In this document: piece by piece, positions 1-7,355 of the stretch
How positions within the stretch are numbered: the stretch's first letter is position 1
Layout of the letters: the number at the start of each line of letters is the position of its first letter
DNA from: Candidatus Amesbacteria bacterium RIFCSPLOWO2_01_FULL_48_25
Lineage (GTDB): Bacteria > Patescibacteriota > Microgenomatia > CAZETR01 > Amesbacteraceae
Direction: 5' to 3'
Assembly: GCA_001773695.1 (NCBI GenBank)
Contig: MEXN01000003.1
Span: forward strand, 89,547-138,652
Length of the DNA: 49,106 bases
The notes under the pieces: generated by a model
Told to the model about the DNA's origin: nothing
Seen by the model: only the letters and a program-made list of their open reading frames with translations
The model's database searches: none
Translations under genes and position numbers: made by a program

Positions 1-719
1 CCGGTAGCCCGGAAAGACTCGAATAATATCTCGTCCTCGGGAATGATGATTACATCGTCGGTTTCGGGTAATTCTGGCAGGACCTCGACCAGGGCAAAAG
101 ATGTCTGGCGCAAGGCATCGGCATTAAAGGGTGATTGGCGGACCAAGCGATGGGTGCCCTTCTCCCCTATTAGATTTCCATAAGCGTAGGGGCCAGTGAC
201 CGTGACAGTAACTGATTTATATCCGGCTTCTTCGCCTGGAGTTTGATCCACAACTTCGATATCCCAATCGCGGGATTGGCAAAATTTGAGATACATGCGA
301 AGAAGCATGGCTGCCCAGTCCATAGCGTCTACACCTCCCTGGCCAGCATGGATAGACAAAATGGCGTTACTGGAATCGTATGGACCATTGAGAAAAGTCT
401 TAATTTCTAATTGACCTAATTCTTTAGTAACTTTCTTTAAGTCGCGGTCTAGTTGGGGATCGTCACCCAACAAATCTGCTAAACCTGCTGCATCGGAGAT
501 ATCTTTTTCCAATTTTTCAACCTGAAGTTGCTCTTGTTGGAGTGAGGATAAGCGCTTCATGACTGCCTGAGCTGCCTGTTGGTCCGACCAAAAATCCGGA
601 TTCGTTGATTTGGCTTCCAGTTCGCGGAGTTGCTGGGCACGCACGTTGGGATCTAGCTTGATTTTGATCTGATCAAGGCGGAGTCGTAAATCATTCAACT
701 GATTTTTGAGATCGTCCAT
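1..719 (-). CDS. prfB: Peptide chain release factor 2 (RF2), 3' end outside window
   Basis: Terminates translation at UGA and UAA. About 239 residues are visible from the ATG at 719; the reading frame is open to base 1. The N-terminal helical domain is followed by the AGQGGVDAMDWA segment (family AGSGGTEAQDWA) and GEKGTHRLVRQSPF, both typical of RF2 and not RF1. The window ends just before the GGQ catalytic motif, so that motif cannot be checked. Unlike most bacterial prfB genes there is no in-frame TGA near codon 25: the aligned site reads AAG CTA GAT in one frame, so the autoregulatory +1 frameshift is absent. It has its own promoter, with TATAAT six bases before the ATG. Confidence 0.95.
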   Translation of the reverse strand, partial: MDDLKNQLNDLRLRLDQIKIKLDPNVRAQQLRELEAKSTNPDFWSDQQAAQAVMKRLSSLQQEQLQVEKLEKDISDAAGLADLLGDDPQLDRDLKKVTKELGQLEIKTFLNGPYDSSNAILSIHAGQGGVDAMDWAAMLLRMYLKFCQSRDWDIEVVDQTPGEEAGYKSVTVTVTGPYAYGNLIGEKGTHRLVRQSPFNADALRQTSFALVEVLPELPETDDVIIIPEDEILFESFRAT

Positions 720-725
720 GAAGCT

Positions 726-731
726 ATTATA
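726..731 (-). promoter_or_regulatory. prfB -10 box, leaderless arrangement
   Basis: On the minus strand TATAAT is followed by six bases (AGCTTC) and then the ATG of prfB. A transcript starting at the usual distance from the -10 box would begin at or next to the start codon. No Shine-Dalgarno sequence is present. No clear -35 box seen. Confidence 0.6.
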
Positions 732-744
732 ACGCCCCCTCATT

Positions 745-767
745 CCCCCTCTTAAATTAAGAGGGGG
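745..767. terminator. Perfect 11-bp inverted repeat between prfB and the upstream operon
   Basis: CCCCCTCTTAA, one A, then TTAAGAGGGGG: a perfect hairpin on either strand, flanked by further CCCCCT and AGGGGG blocks (735-740 and 773-778). No long T-run follows, so it may be a weak terminator for the nrnA operon or a small intergenic repeat. It lies just upstream of the prfB -10 box. Confidence 0.45.
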
Positions 768-780
768 ACGCTAGGGGGAG

Positions 781-1161
781 TTATTTTCCAGAAGGCGTGG
801 CTGTTGCACAAACCACAGCTTTGAGCTGGTCGACTTGGTCGGGGGGAAGGGTTTGGATGACTTCGACGAGTTTTTTTAAGCTGTCGTTGGTAATTTTGAC
901 CCCCAATACCACTGGGGAATTTTTGTCCGGATGAGTAATTAAGTTATCCAAGGCAACGCTTATGTTTTGGGCTAAAATTTTAGCGTCAATTGACTGAACC
1001 GTGGATTTAGCCTTACTTAATAAATCTTTGGGTTGAGGAATTTGAGGTAAACTACCGCGGCGCAAGTAAATAAACCCGCCGATAGAAGCCACGATCGCCG
1101 CAATAATTCCAAACTTAATCAGTGTCCCGAGCATTAGTTTAAGTATACTCCAGCCGGACAA
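781..1161 (-). CDS. Small membrane-anchored protein of unknown function
   Basis: 126 residues if started at the TTG that immediately follows the TGA of the upstream nrnA-like gene (TGATTG). One membrane segment spans roughly residues 15-34 (GIIAAIVASIGGFIYL), followed by a short basic stretch and a soluble tail of about 90 residues with no motif I recognise. An internal ATG at 1134, shortening it by nine residues, is a possible alternative start. The tight spacing suggests it is the last gene of the sigma factor-glycosylase-nrnA operon. No function assigned. Confidence 0.6.
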   Translation of the reverse strand: MSGWSILKLMLGTLIKFGIIAAIVASIGGFIYLRRGSLPQIPQPKDLLSKAKSTVQSIDAKILAQNISVALDNLITHPDKNSPVVLGVKITNDSLKKLVEVIQTLPPDQVDQLKAVVCATATPSGK

Positions 1162-2184
1162 TCATGGCTCTCCCAGGTCGGGATAGACTTTTTGAATGGT
1201 TTCTAAAAGGTGCTTTCTGGCCTGTTCGAAGGGCATTTTAAAAGTCGCACCGGAAGCGGACTTGTGACCACCCCCGAATCCCGTAGCCATCGCTAATTTG
1301 CCTACATCGTGTTTATCAGGATTCCTAGTCCGGAAACTTAAAGTTACAATTCCCGGTTCAGCCTCTGTAAACCTGATGCCGATTTCCCAATCTTTAACTG
1401 ACTTAAGCATGTTGGAGATTTCGGCTTTTTCGGTATGTTCTTTCCGGATGCTGTTTTCTTGAAGAACTGAATAAGGAACGGCGGCGATGGCAACGCGATT
1501 GAAAAAATAAGTTTCGATATGTGTCAAGCACAGGCCAATAAATTTGATCTGTTCCGGTTCATAATTATTCTCTAATTCAAAAATAATTTTTGGAAAGTCG
1601 GGGTTAATTTTTGCCAAGTGGGCGGCGGCTAAAAGAGTGTTGGCGTCAGTGTTTTGATACTTGAATCCCCCAGTATCTGAATATATTCCGACAAAAAGGC
1701 TGACTGCTGCTTCTGGAGAGATTTCGACTTTCCACTCTTGAAAAAGATCATAGATCATCTGACATACTGCCGGATAAGTTGAGTCCACCAGGTTGATGTT
1801 GGCAAATTCGGTATTGGTTGCGTGGTGATCGATGACAATCGTTCTTAGTGACTCTGGAAACTTGGTTTCAGCTAGCTTTGTAATTTGGCCCAGAGATGAA
1901 CTATCTTGAATAATAAACAGATCAAATTCACTCAGGTTAGTTTGGGTCAAATTTTTGGCTATTATTTCATCGAATCCAGGTAAAACTGAAAATGAGGATG
2001 GTTTTTCTGAATCCCCTGCTATCACTGTGACTTTTTTATCCAATGATTTTAGGACGTGCATCATGGCCAGAACCCCGCCGATACTATCTCCATCAGGGCT
2101 GGGATGGCAATGAAGAAGAATACTGTTTGCTTTTTGGATTTCGGACCAAATTATTGGAGCGAGTTGTTTGACTTTATTGGACAT
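1162..2184 (-). CDS. DHH/DHHA1 phosphoesterase, NrnA-like oligoribonuclease/pAp phosphatase
   Basis: 340 residues. Metal-binding motifs of the DHH superfamily are all visible: HPSPDGD near residue 27, VIDHH near 119, YSDTGG in the middle, and the DHHA1 signature GGGHKSASGA near the C-terminus. NrnA proteins degrade nano-RNAs and dephosphorylate 3'-phosphoadenosine 5'-phosphate in the cytoplasm. The start ATG overlaps the end of the 93-residue gene upstream by 11 bases, so translation is probably coupled. Operon partners include a DNA glycosylase and a sigma factor. The family assignment is firm; oligoribonuclease versus another DHH substrate is inferred. Confidence 0.88.
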   Translation of the reverse strand: MSNKVKQLAPIIWSEIQKANSILLHCHPSPDGDSIGGVLAMMHVLKSLDKKVTVIAGDSEKPSSFSVLPGFDEIIAKNLTQTNLSEFDLFIIQDSSSLGQITKLAETKFPESLRTIVIDHHATNTEFANINLVDSTYPAVCQMIYDLFQEWKVEISPEAAVSLFVGIYSDTGGFKYQNTDANTLLAAAHLAKINPDFPKIIFELENNYEPEQIKFIGLCLTHIETYFFNRVAIAAVPYSVLQENSIRKEHTEKAEISNMLKSVKDWEIGIRFTEAEPGIVTLSFRTRNPDKHDVGKLAMATGFGGGHKSASGATFKMPFEQARKHLLETIQKVYPDLGEP

Positions 2185-2455
2185 TATTTTTGGGAATCAG
2201 GGTTAACGGCCGGGGACCGGATAATCCAGTCTCGATTGAGACAATTTCGTAATTGGGGAAGTGGGCTTGAACTTGGCCTCGAACCCTACTCCACCATGTT
2301 TTGTCTGTTATTCCGGCCTTTTTAAGAATTTGTTCTAGCGCTACTCCTTTATTGTTTATTGCGGCGGTAAACAATAACTGGATGGCTTCATGAACTTCTG
2401 GTGGACAATCGTCCGGACAATTGTACTTAATATCGGGAAATGGAGAGGGTTCCAT
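2174..2455 (-). CDS. Hypothetical 93-residue protein
   Basis: Starts at ATG 2455, 12 bases after the stop of the glycosylase gene, and overlaps the nrnA-like gene by 11 bases, which supports it being translated. An N-terminal part with two cysteines (NCPDDCPPEV) is followed by a helical stretch and the segment KAGITDKTWWSRVRGQVQ, which could be a small helix-turn-helix, but this is a guess. I do not recognise the family. Confidence 0.6.
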   Translation of the reverse strand: MEPSPFPDIKYNCPDDCPPEVHEAIQLLFTAAINNKGVALEQILKKAGITDKTWWSRVRGQVQAHFPNYEIVSIETGLSGPRPLTLIPKNNVQ

Positions 2456-2467
2456 GTGGGGGCAATT

Positions 2468-3076
2468 TTAATCGCTATCAAGGGATTTCCACAAGTACCA
2501 GCAGGCGACGGTGCGGAAAGGGCGCCAGGGATGGGCGATTTTTTCCATACGATGTTTTAAGGTTTTGTGCGATCTATTTAAGCGATAATGTTTGACAAAT
2601 GCGTTTTGAATACCTACGTCGTCCAGAGGAAACACGTCGGGCGAGTGAAGATTGAACATGAGAAACATCTCAGCCGACCAGCGACCGATGCCTTTGACCC
2701 ATGTGAGGTGGGTTACAATTTCTTCGTCAGACATGATTGACAAGTCGTCTAGCCGGACAGTTTTGTCCTGAATCTTTTGCGACAAGTCATGCAGACTGCG
2801 GGCTTTGGCCCAAGATGTTCCAATTCCACGCAATTTTTCCTGAGGGACATTGAGAACTAGTTGGGGGGTAAGTTTTCCCTGGGGGAACAGTTTTTCAAAG
2901 CGGGAGTAAATAGTGTGAGCGGCCTTGCTAGAAAGCTGCTGTTCGATAATTGAATAAACCAACGACTGGAAATGGTCACGGCTGGGGCGATAATTTAAAA
3001 GGCCATATTTATCGATAAGACTTGCTAAGACTGGATCGGATCTAAGATGAATGATGGCCTTTTTCAAATGCCGCAT
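2468..3076 (-). CDS. AlkA-like DNA-3-methyladenine glycosylase (HhH-GPD)
   Basis: 202 residues. Removes alkylated bases from DNA in base excision repair. The helix-hairpin-helix VKGIGRWSAEMF at residues 127-138 matches the AlkA pattern PGIGRWTANYF, and the downstream FPLDDVGIQ supplies the catalytic Asp (second D, residue 153). It lacks the N-terminal domain of the E. coli enzyme, as short bacterial and archaeal members do. The start lies inside the end of the sigma factor gene (35-base overlap), so the two are cotranscribed. Confidence 0.88.
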   Translation of the reverse strand: MRHLKKAIIHLRSDPVLASLIDKYGLLNYRPSRDHFQSLVYSIIEQQLSSKAAHTIYSRFEKLFPQGKLTPQLVLNVPQEKLRGIGTSWAKARSLHDLSQKIQDKTVRLDDLSIMSDEEIVTHLTWVKGIGRWSAEMFLMFNLHSPDVFPLDDVGIQNAFVKHYRLNRSHKTLKHRMEKIAHPWRPFRTVACWYLWKSLDSD

Positions 3077-3590
3077 ATATTTTGGCCAAGGCTTTCTTGG
3101 CCCGGTAGAGTCGACCCTCTAGGGCGCGGGGGGAGAGGTTTAACTTGAGGCCGATTTCGCGGGTAGACAGTTCTTGGTAGTATTTGAGGTGCAAAAGTCG
3201 CCTGTATTCGATGGGCAACAAATTTAGGCACTTGTTGACTTGGGATTTGAGTTCATCCAGAGTTAGTTTTTCTTCCGGTGAGAGACCAGGATCGATCAGA
3301 AGGTTGAATTGCTCGATTGACGGGACAAAAACCTTGGATTTGTAATGAACTTGGTCACGGTAATAATCTGCTAATTTGTTGAGGGCTATTTTACAAATCC
3401 AGGTAAAATATGTACTCTTTTTGTGAAAAGTGTGAAAAGATTTGAGTACAGAAATAAATGTGCCTTGAAGGACTTGTTGTGCCGCTTCTAAGTCTCCGCC
3501 AGTGCGTTTGAGGATGAACCTTATTACGGGCTTACTTAAAGTGCGGTATAATTGGGTCAGCGCAATTGCGCTTTTTTTGGGTATGGACAT
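3042..3590 (-). CDS. RNA polymerase sigma factor, ECF/sigma-70 family
   Basis: 182 residues from the ATG at 3590. Region 2 spans about residues 13-75 (LYRTLSKPVIRF through WICKIALNKLADYYRDQ) and region 4 about 125-175 (LPIEYRRLLHLKYYQELSTR, then LSPRALEGRLYRAKKAL). Longer upstream frames exist but run deep into typA on the other strand, so they are rejected. The chosen start overlaps the typA start by 8 bases, divergently. A TGC-GATAAT extended -10 lies 13 bases upstream, inside typA. The operon partners (glycosylase, NrnA) hint at a stress or DNA-repair regulon, which is inference. No anti-sigma gene is visible nearby. Confidence 0.85.
   Translation of the reverse strand: MSIPKKSAIALTQLYRTLSKPVIRFILKRTGGDLEAAQQVLQGTFISVLKSFHTFHKKSTYFTWICKIALNKLADYYRDQVHYKSKVFVPSIEQFNLLIDPGLSPEEKLTLDELKSQVNKCLNLLPIEYRRLLHLKYYQELSTREIGLKLNLSPRALEGRLYRAKKALAKIYAAFEKGHHSS
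3547..3578 (+). promoter_or_regulatory. typA promoter -10 and attenuator-like hairpin
   Basis: TATAAT at 3547-3552 is followed at 3559-3572 by the perfect palindrome AGCGCAATTGCGCT (5-bp stem, AATT loop) and a run of seven T (3572-3578), four bases before the typA ATG. That has the form of a minimal intrinsic terminator placed between promoter and start codon. The same DNA encodes the first residues of the divergent sigma factor, so coding constraint could contribute. Confidence 0.5.
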
Positions 3591-5361
3591 ACGCAACATA
3601 GCTATTATCGCACACGTAGACCATGGAAAAACAACCCTGGTTGACGGGATGTTGAAGCAGACCCACACTTTCCGGGAAAACCAGGCGGAGATGTCCCAAA
3701 CGACCATACTCGACAGTAACGAACTGGAACGAGAGAAGGGGATCACCATCTTAGCTAAAAATACGGCAGTGTATTATCGGGACGTCAAAATTAACATTAT
3801 CGATACGCCGGGACACGCAGATTTTGGTGGAGAGGTAGAGCGAGTACTAAATATGGCTGATGCGGCTCTCTTGGTCGTGGACGCTTCCGAAGGTCCCCTA
3901 CCCCAGACTAAGTTTGTTCTGGAGAAGGCATTTGCTGCCGGACTGAAAATAATCGTAGTAATTAATAAAATTGACCGGAAAGATGCCAGAACTGATGATG
4001 TGCTGACTGAAACCGAAGGGTTATTTTTGAGACTAGCAACTGACGAGGGTCATTTGGAATTTCCGGTGATTTATGCCGTAGGTCGGGAGGGTCGAGCAGG
4101 ACTAACTCCAGACCATCTAGCCCCAGATTTGGGGCCGCTTTTTGAATTGATTCTTAAAGAAACTAAAAATGCGGTAGTTGACCTGGACAAGCCGGTGCAA
4201 ATGCTGGTTTCTACATTGGATTTTGACCCGCATTTGGGGCGCTTGGGGATAGGGCGTGTCAAACGTGGGGTTTTAAAAGTGGGGCAAAGAGTAGTTTTGG
4301 TCGGACATGGGGCATTTAACGTCGAGAGATTGTATACGAGTAAGGGAATAGAACGAGTCGAAATAAACGAGGCTATGGCCGGAGACATTGTAGCAATTGC
4401 GGGGATAAAAGACATAGAGATAGGGTTGACAATTGCCGATCCGGGGATGCCAGAGGCGTTACCTATAATTACGGTCGAGGAGCCTACTCTAAAAATGACC
4501 ATGGGTGCGAACACTTCCCCACTTGCAGGACGTGAGGGGAAATATCTCACCAGCAGGCAAATTGGGGAAAGATTGGAGAAAGAAATAGAGAAGAATTTGG
4601 GCATGAAATTTAAAGATCTGGGAGGTGGAGAATTTGAAGTAGCTGGACGGGGAGAGTTACATCTAGCCATACTTCTGGAGACGATGCGGCGAGAAGGATA
4701 CGAAATGCAGGTGTCCCGGCCGCAGGTAATTATGAAGGACAACCTGGAACCGTACGACGAAGTTACCATCGAAATGCCCAACGAGTTTGTGGGGGTGGTG
4801 ACGACCGAAATGGGAAAACGAAAAGGGCAAATGCGGGATATGACGGCCACAAAAATAACTTACTTGATCTCGCAGCGGAATATGATTGGAGCTAGAAATA
4901 TTCTCTTAACCCAAACCAAAGGAACGATGGTAATGCATACTCAGTTTGCCGGTTACAAAGAGACGGGGCTGGTGGCTCAGGATTTGCGGCCGGGGGTATT
5001 GGTAACTCTGGATAGCGGTAAGGCCTTAGCGTACTCGCTGGAGAATGCTCAAGAGAGGGGTATTACTTTTGTCGATCCAGGAGAAGACGTATATGAAGGT
5101 ATGATTGTGGGACTGGGAACCCGTGAAAATGATGTGGAATTGAACGTTTGTCGCGGTAAACACTTGACCAATACCCGGGCGGCTTCAGCGGACATCAAAA
5201 CCGTACTCACACCGGCTCTCAAGATGTCCCTGGAGCAGGCACTGGATTTTATTGCTGACGACGAACTTCTGGAAATTACGCCAAAATCACTAAGACTGAG
5301 AAAGAAATATTTGACTAGACTTGAACGCGTGAGAAATTCTCGGAAACAGCGTGCCAATTGA
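3583..5361 (+). CDS. typA: TypA/BipA ribosome-associated GTPase
   Basis: 592 residues. A translational GTPase of the EF-G/LepA class that acts on ribosome assembly, especially at low temperature and under stress. G1 is AHVDHGKT (residues 10-17), followed by the RGITI-like segment EREKGITI, G3 DTPGHADF and G4 NKIDR. The EF-G-like domain III/V region and the TypA C-terminal domain ([25 protein letters not shown]-like) follow. ATG 3583 is chosen because [16 protein letters not shown] is the family start. The 3' end overlaps the superoxide dismutase gene convergently by 47 bases. Confidence 0.96.
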   Translation: MDIRNIAIIAHVDHGKTTLVDGMLKQTHTFRENQAEMSQTTILDSNELEREKGITILAKNTAVYYRDVKINIIDTPGHADFGGEVERVLNMADAALLVVDASEGPLPQTKFVLEKAFAAGLKIIVVINKIDRKDARTDDVLTETEGLFLRLATDEGHLEFPVIYAVGREGRAGLTPDHLAPDLGPLFELILKETKNAVVDLDKPVQMLVSTLDFDPHLGRLGIGRVKRGVLKVGQRVVLVGHGAFNVERLYTSKGIERVEINEAMAGDIVAIAGIKDIEIGLTIADPGMPEALPIITVEEPTLKMTMGANTSPLAGREGKYLTSRQIGERLEKEIEKNLGMKFKDLGGGEFEVAGRGELHLAILLETMRREGYEMQVSRPQVIMKDNLEPYDEVTIEMPNEFVGVVTTEMGKRKGQMRDMTATKITYLISQRNMIGARNILLTQTKGTMVMHTQFAGYKETGLVAQDLRPGVLVTLDSGKALAYSLENAQERGITFVDPGEDVYEGMIVGLGTRENDVELNVCRGKHLTNTRAASADIKTVLTPALKMSLEQALDFIADDELLEITPKSLRLRKKYLTRLERVRNSRKQRAN

Positions 5362-5923
5362 CAATGTTCCACCAAGCAGTGATGTATTCGGCGCGGCGAT
5401 TTTGATACTTGAGGTAATAAGCATGTTCCCAAACATCCAAACCAAGAATAGGGGTATTACCGTGAATTAGTGGGCTATTTTGAAACGAATGGCGTTTGAG
5501 TGATAAAGTGCCATCCGGTTTTTTTATTAAGAATGCCCAACCGCTGCCGAATACTGACATAGCCTTGGCGGTAAATGCTTCTTTGAATTTGTCGATATTG
5601 CCAAAAGTGGAATTGATGGCCTCTAAAAGTTTGCCAAAGGGAGGGGGTGATTTGGGAGACATAATAGTCCAGAAAAAGCTATGGTTGGCATGGCCGCCGC
5701 CATGGTTGATGACCGCCTGACGTGAACCCTCTGGGACTTGATCCAAATTTTTAAGCAATTCTTCAACCGGAAGGTTGAGTAACTTGTCATTCCCGGCTAG
5801 GGCTTTATTGAGGTTGTCGACATAGGCGGCATGGTGCTTGCCATGGTGGATCTCCATAGTAGTCTTATCGATATACGGTTCCAGGGCGTCACTGGGATAT
5901 GGTAGATCCGGTAGAATGAACAC
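5315..5923 (-). CDS. Superoxide dismutase, Fe/Mn family (Mn-type features)
   Basis: 202 residues starting at GTG 5923. Converts superoxide to hydrogen peroxide and oxygen. Metal ligands fall at the canonical spots: His26 (MEIHHGKHH), His81 (GGGHANHSFFW), Asp163 and His167 (GLDVWEHAYY). The GGGHANHS and GLDVWEHAYYLKYQNRR segments resemble Mn enzymes more than Fe enzymes. No ATG fits; the family N-terminus (LPDLPYPSDALEPYID) requires this GTG, which lies four bases after the fic stop, so it is probably expressed with fic. There is no signal peptide, so it is cytoplasmic. Confidence 0.95.
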   Translation of the reverse strand: MFILPDLPYPSDALEPYIDKTTMEIHHGKHHAAYVDNLNKALAGNDKLLNLPVEELLKNLDQVPEGSRQAVINHGGGHANHSFFWTIMSPKSPPPFGKLLEAINSTFGNIDKFKEAFTAKAMSVFGSGWAFLIKKPDGTLSLKRHSFQNSPLIHGNTPILGLDVWEHAYYLKYQNRRAEYITAWWNIVNWHAVSENFSRVQV

Positions 5924-5927
5924 TTAC

Positions 5928-6881
5928 TTATGATAACACCGTATACAATGCTCCGCGAGTGACACCTTGTTTTTGGATGAGTCTATGCTTTTGCAGATAT
6001 TGTAGATCCCGATGTAAAGAAAGGGGGTTAACATTAATAAACCGGCGACGAAGAAAATCGAACGAACGCTCAGGGTGGTCTTTAATTATTCCTAACAATT
6101 CCCTCCTCCTGGGAAGTAATGTGCTTTCGGGGGTCTGAGGTGGGGGGTTTTTGATTTCTTCCAACACCGAGTTGGCCTGAGTAGTCATGGCCTCGAGCAT
6201 ATAGTCGAGGAACTCGGAGCAGTTATGGGATGGTTCTAGAGTACGGTAATACCAATCACGATGCTCGATAATGTATCGTTCCAGTGGAACCAGGCCACCT
6301 AGTCCATATCCCGTTTTGTGGAGCATGTATGCGGAAATTAACCTGCCAGTTCGACCGTTGCCATCGGCGAAGGGGTGAATCTTTTCAAATATAAATTGAC
6401 CTGCGGCGGCGACTATGCAAGGATGAGCTTTTAGGGCATTGATGTAATCTACGAATTCGGACATTAATGCCGGAAGCAGTGTGTGCAATGGCGGGTGATG
6501 GATTTCTTCACCTGCCTGATTAAAAACTCCCCAAGGCTCGGTGCGAAATTGGCCAGCAAACCTTGAAATTCCAAGTAGTGCTTTTTTATGAAGATCTTTA
6601 ATGATGTTGACAGAAAGTGGAGATAAATTGTGGCTGGTATATATCCAGGTGTAGGCAAGTTCTAGGTTTTTACCTTCCTTTCGAGGATACTGAATAGTAG
6701 ATGGAATATTTTCGATCTGGGCAGACGAAACTGCGCTGTTGAGAATTGATTTTCGACGAATTATTTTGATCATTGCTTGGGGCAAGGGTAATTTTTCAAA
6801 AACTTTCCGAAGAATATCTATCTCGTCTAGAAATTTTTTAGTCTGCAATGAAATTGTCCATTTATAATCACTTAACTTCAT
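5928..6881 (-). CDS. Fic family AMP-transferase with C-terminal winged helix
   Basis: 317 residues. Fic proteins transfer AMP (or related groups) to hydroxyl side chains of target proteins. The complete catalytic motif HPFADGNGRTGR is at residues 169-180. An N-terminal inhibitory helix is present (SAQIEN at 53-58, fitting [S/T]xxxE[G/N]), so the enzyme is class II and probably autoinhibited. Residues ~250-317 look like a winged helix-turn-helix (FDFLRRRFINVNPLSLHRDLQYLQKHRLI), suggesting DNA binding. The ATG is six bases from an extended -10 box preceded by tandem 20-bp repeats. The superoxide dismutase gene follows after four bases. Confidence 0.92.
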   Translation of the reverse strand: MKLSDYKWTISLQTKKFLDEIDILRKVFEKLPLPQAMIKIIRRKSILNSAVSSAQIENIPSTIQYPRKEGKNLELAYTWIYTSHNLSPLSVNIIKDLHKKALLGISRFAGQFRTEPWGVFNQAGEEIHHPPLHTLLPALMSEFVDYINALKAHPCIVAAAGQFIFEKIHPFADGNGRTGRLISAYMLHKTGYGLGGLVPLERYIIEHRDWYYRTLEPSHNCSEFLDYMLEAMTTQANSVLEEIKNPPPQTPESTLLPRRRELLGIIKDHPERSFDFLRRRFINVNPLSLHRDLQYLQKHRLIQKQGVTRGALYTVLS

Positions 6882-6887
6882 AAATTA

Positions 6888-6935
6888 CTTATATCAGAAA
6901 TGATAATATACGACAAGAAACGATAATATACGAGA
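6888..6935 (-). promoter_or_regulatory. fic promoter with tandem 20-bp repeat operator
   Basis: On the minus strand TGA-TATAAG (-10 at 6888-6893) lies six bases from the fic ATG. Directly upstream are two abutting 20-bp copies, 6896-6915 and 6916-6935, that differ at two positions; the shared core is GATAATATACGA. The repeats cover the -35 area at two helical turns per copy, the usual place for a repressor or activator operator. The Fic winged-helix domain is a natural candidate binder, by inference only. Confidence 0.65.
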
Positions 6936-6940
6936 AGATA

Positions 6941-7345
6941 TTAGGAATTGGAGAGGATGGTGGGGGGAGTGGTTTTGAAGTCGGTGTAGCGCCACCAGGC
7001 GGGAGTAAATTTAAGAAAGATGGTTTTATCGTCCATGTGTTTTTCTGACTCCGGATATTTAGACAGAATCAGCTTTTTGGCAAAAGACGCTTCCATTTTT
7101 TCGATGTGACCGTCTAGTTGCAAAGTAATCCAATCTTGCTCACTAAACCCCACTGCGACCGAGACCGCTGTATGACCTATGTCTAAGCCAGAAAGTTTGC
7201 GATTACCAAAATGAGTAGAGAAGATAAGGACGTCCGTATCGTAAACAAAGTGCATAGCGGAAGCGTGGGGCGAACCGTCTGCCAAAGTTGTTGCTAAAAC
7301 ACACATACGCTCTCTTGCTAGAAAGTCCGATACTTGGGGTGGCAT
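6941..7345 (-). CDS. Pyridoxamine 5'-phosphate oxidase-like flavin-binding protein
   Basis: 134 residues. The pattern CVLATTLADGSPHASAMHFVYD followed by LIFSTHFGNRKLSGLD is that of the split-barrel PPOX/FMN-binding family, in which the N-terminal strand pair and basic residues contact FMN. Members reduce diverse small molecules; substrate here is unknown. The ATG lies ten bases after the clp-like stop with no Shine-Dalgarno. A TAATAT seven bases before the ATG could be its own -10 box. Confidence 0.8.
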   Translation of the reverse strand: MPPQVSDFLARERMCVLATTLADGSPHASAMHFVYDTDVLIFSTHFGNRKLSGLDIGHTAVSVAVGFSEQDWITLQLDGHIEKMEASFAKKLILSKYPESEKHMDDKTIFLKFTPAWWRYTDFKTTPPTILSNS

Positions 7346-7355
7346 GCTTTTGATA

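Noticed and set aside
3591-3749. Upstream extension of the sigma factor frame
   Set aside because: It runs antiparallel to the conserved G1 region of typA and shows no sigma similarity; the region 2 start fits ATG 3590.
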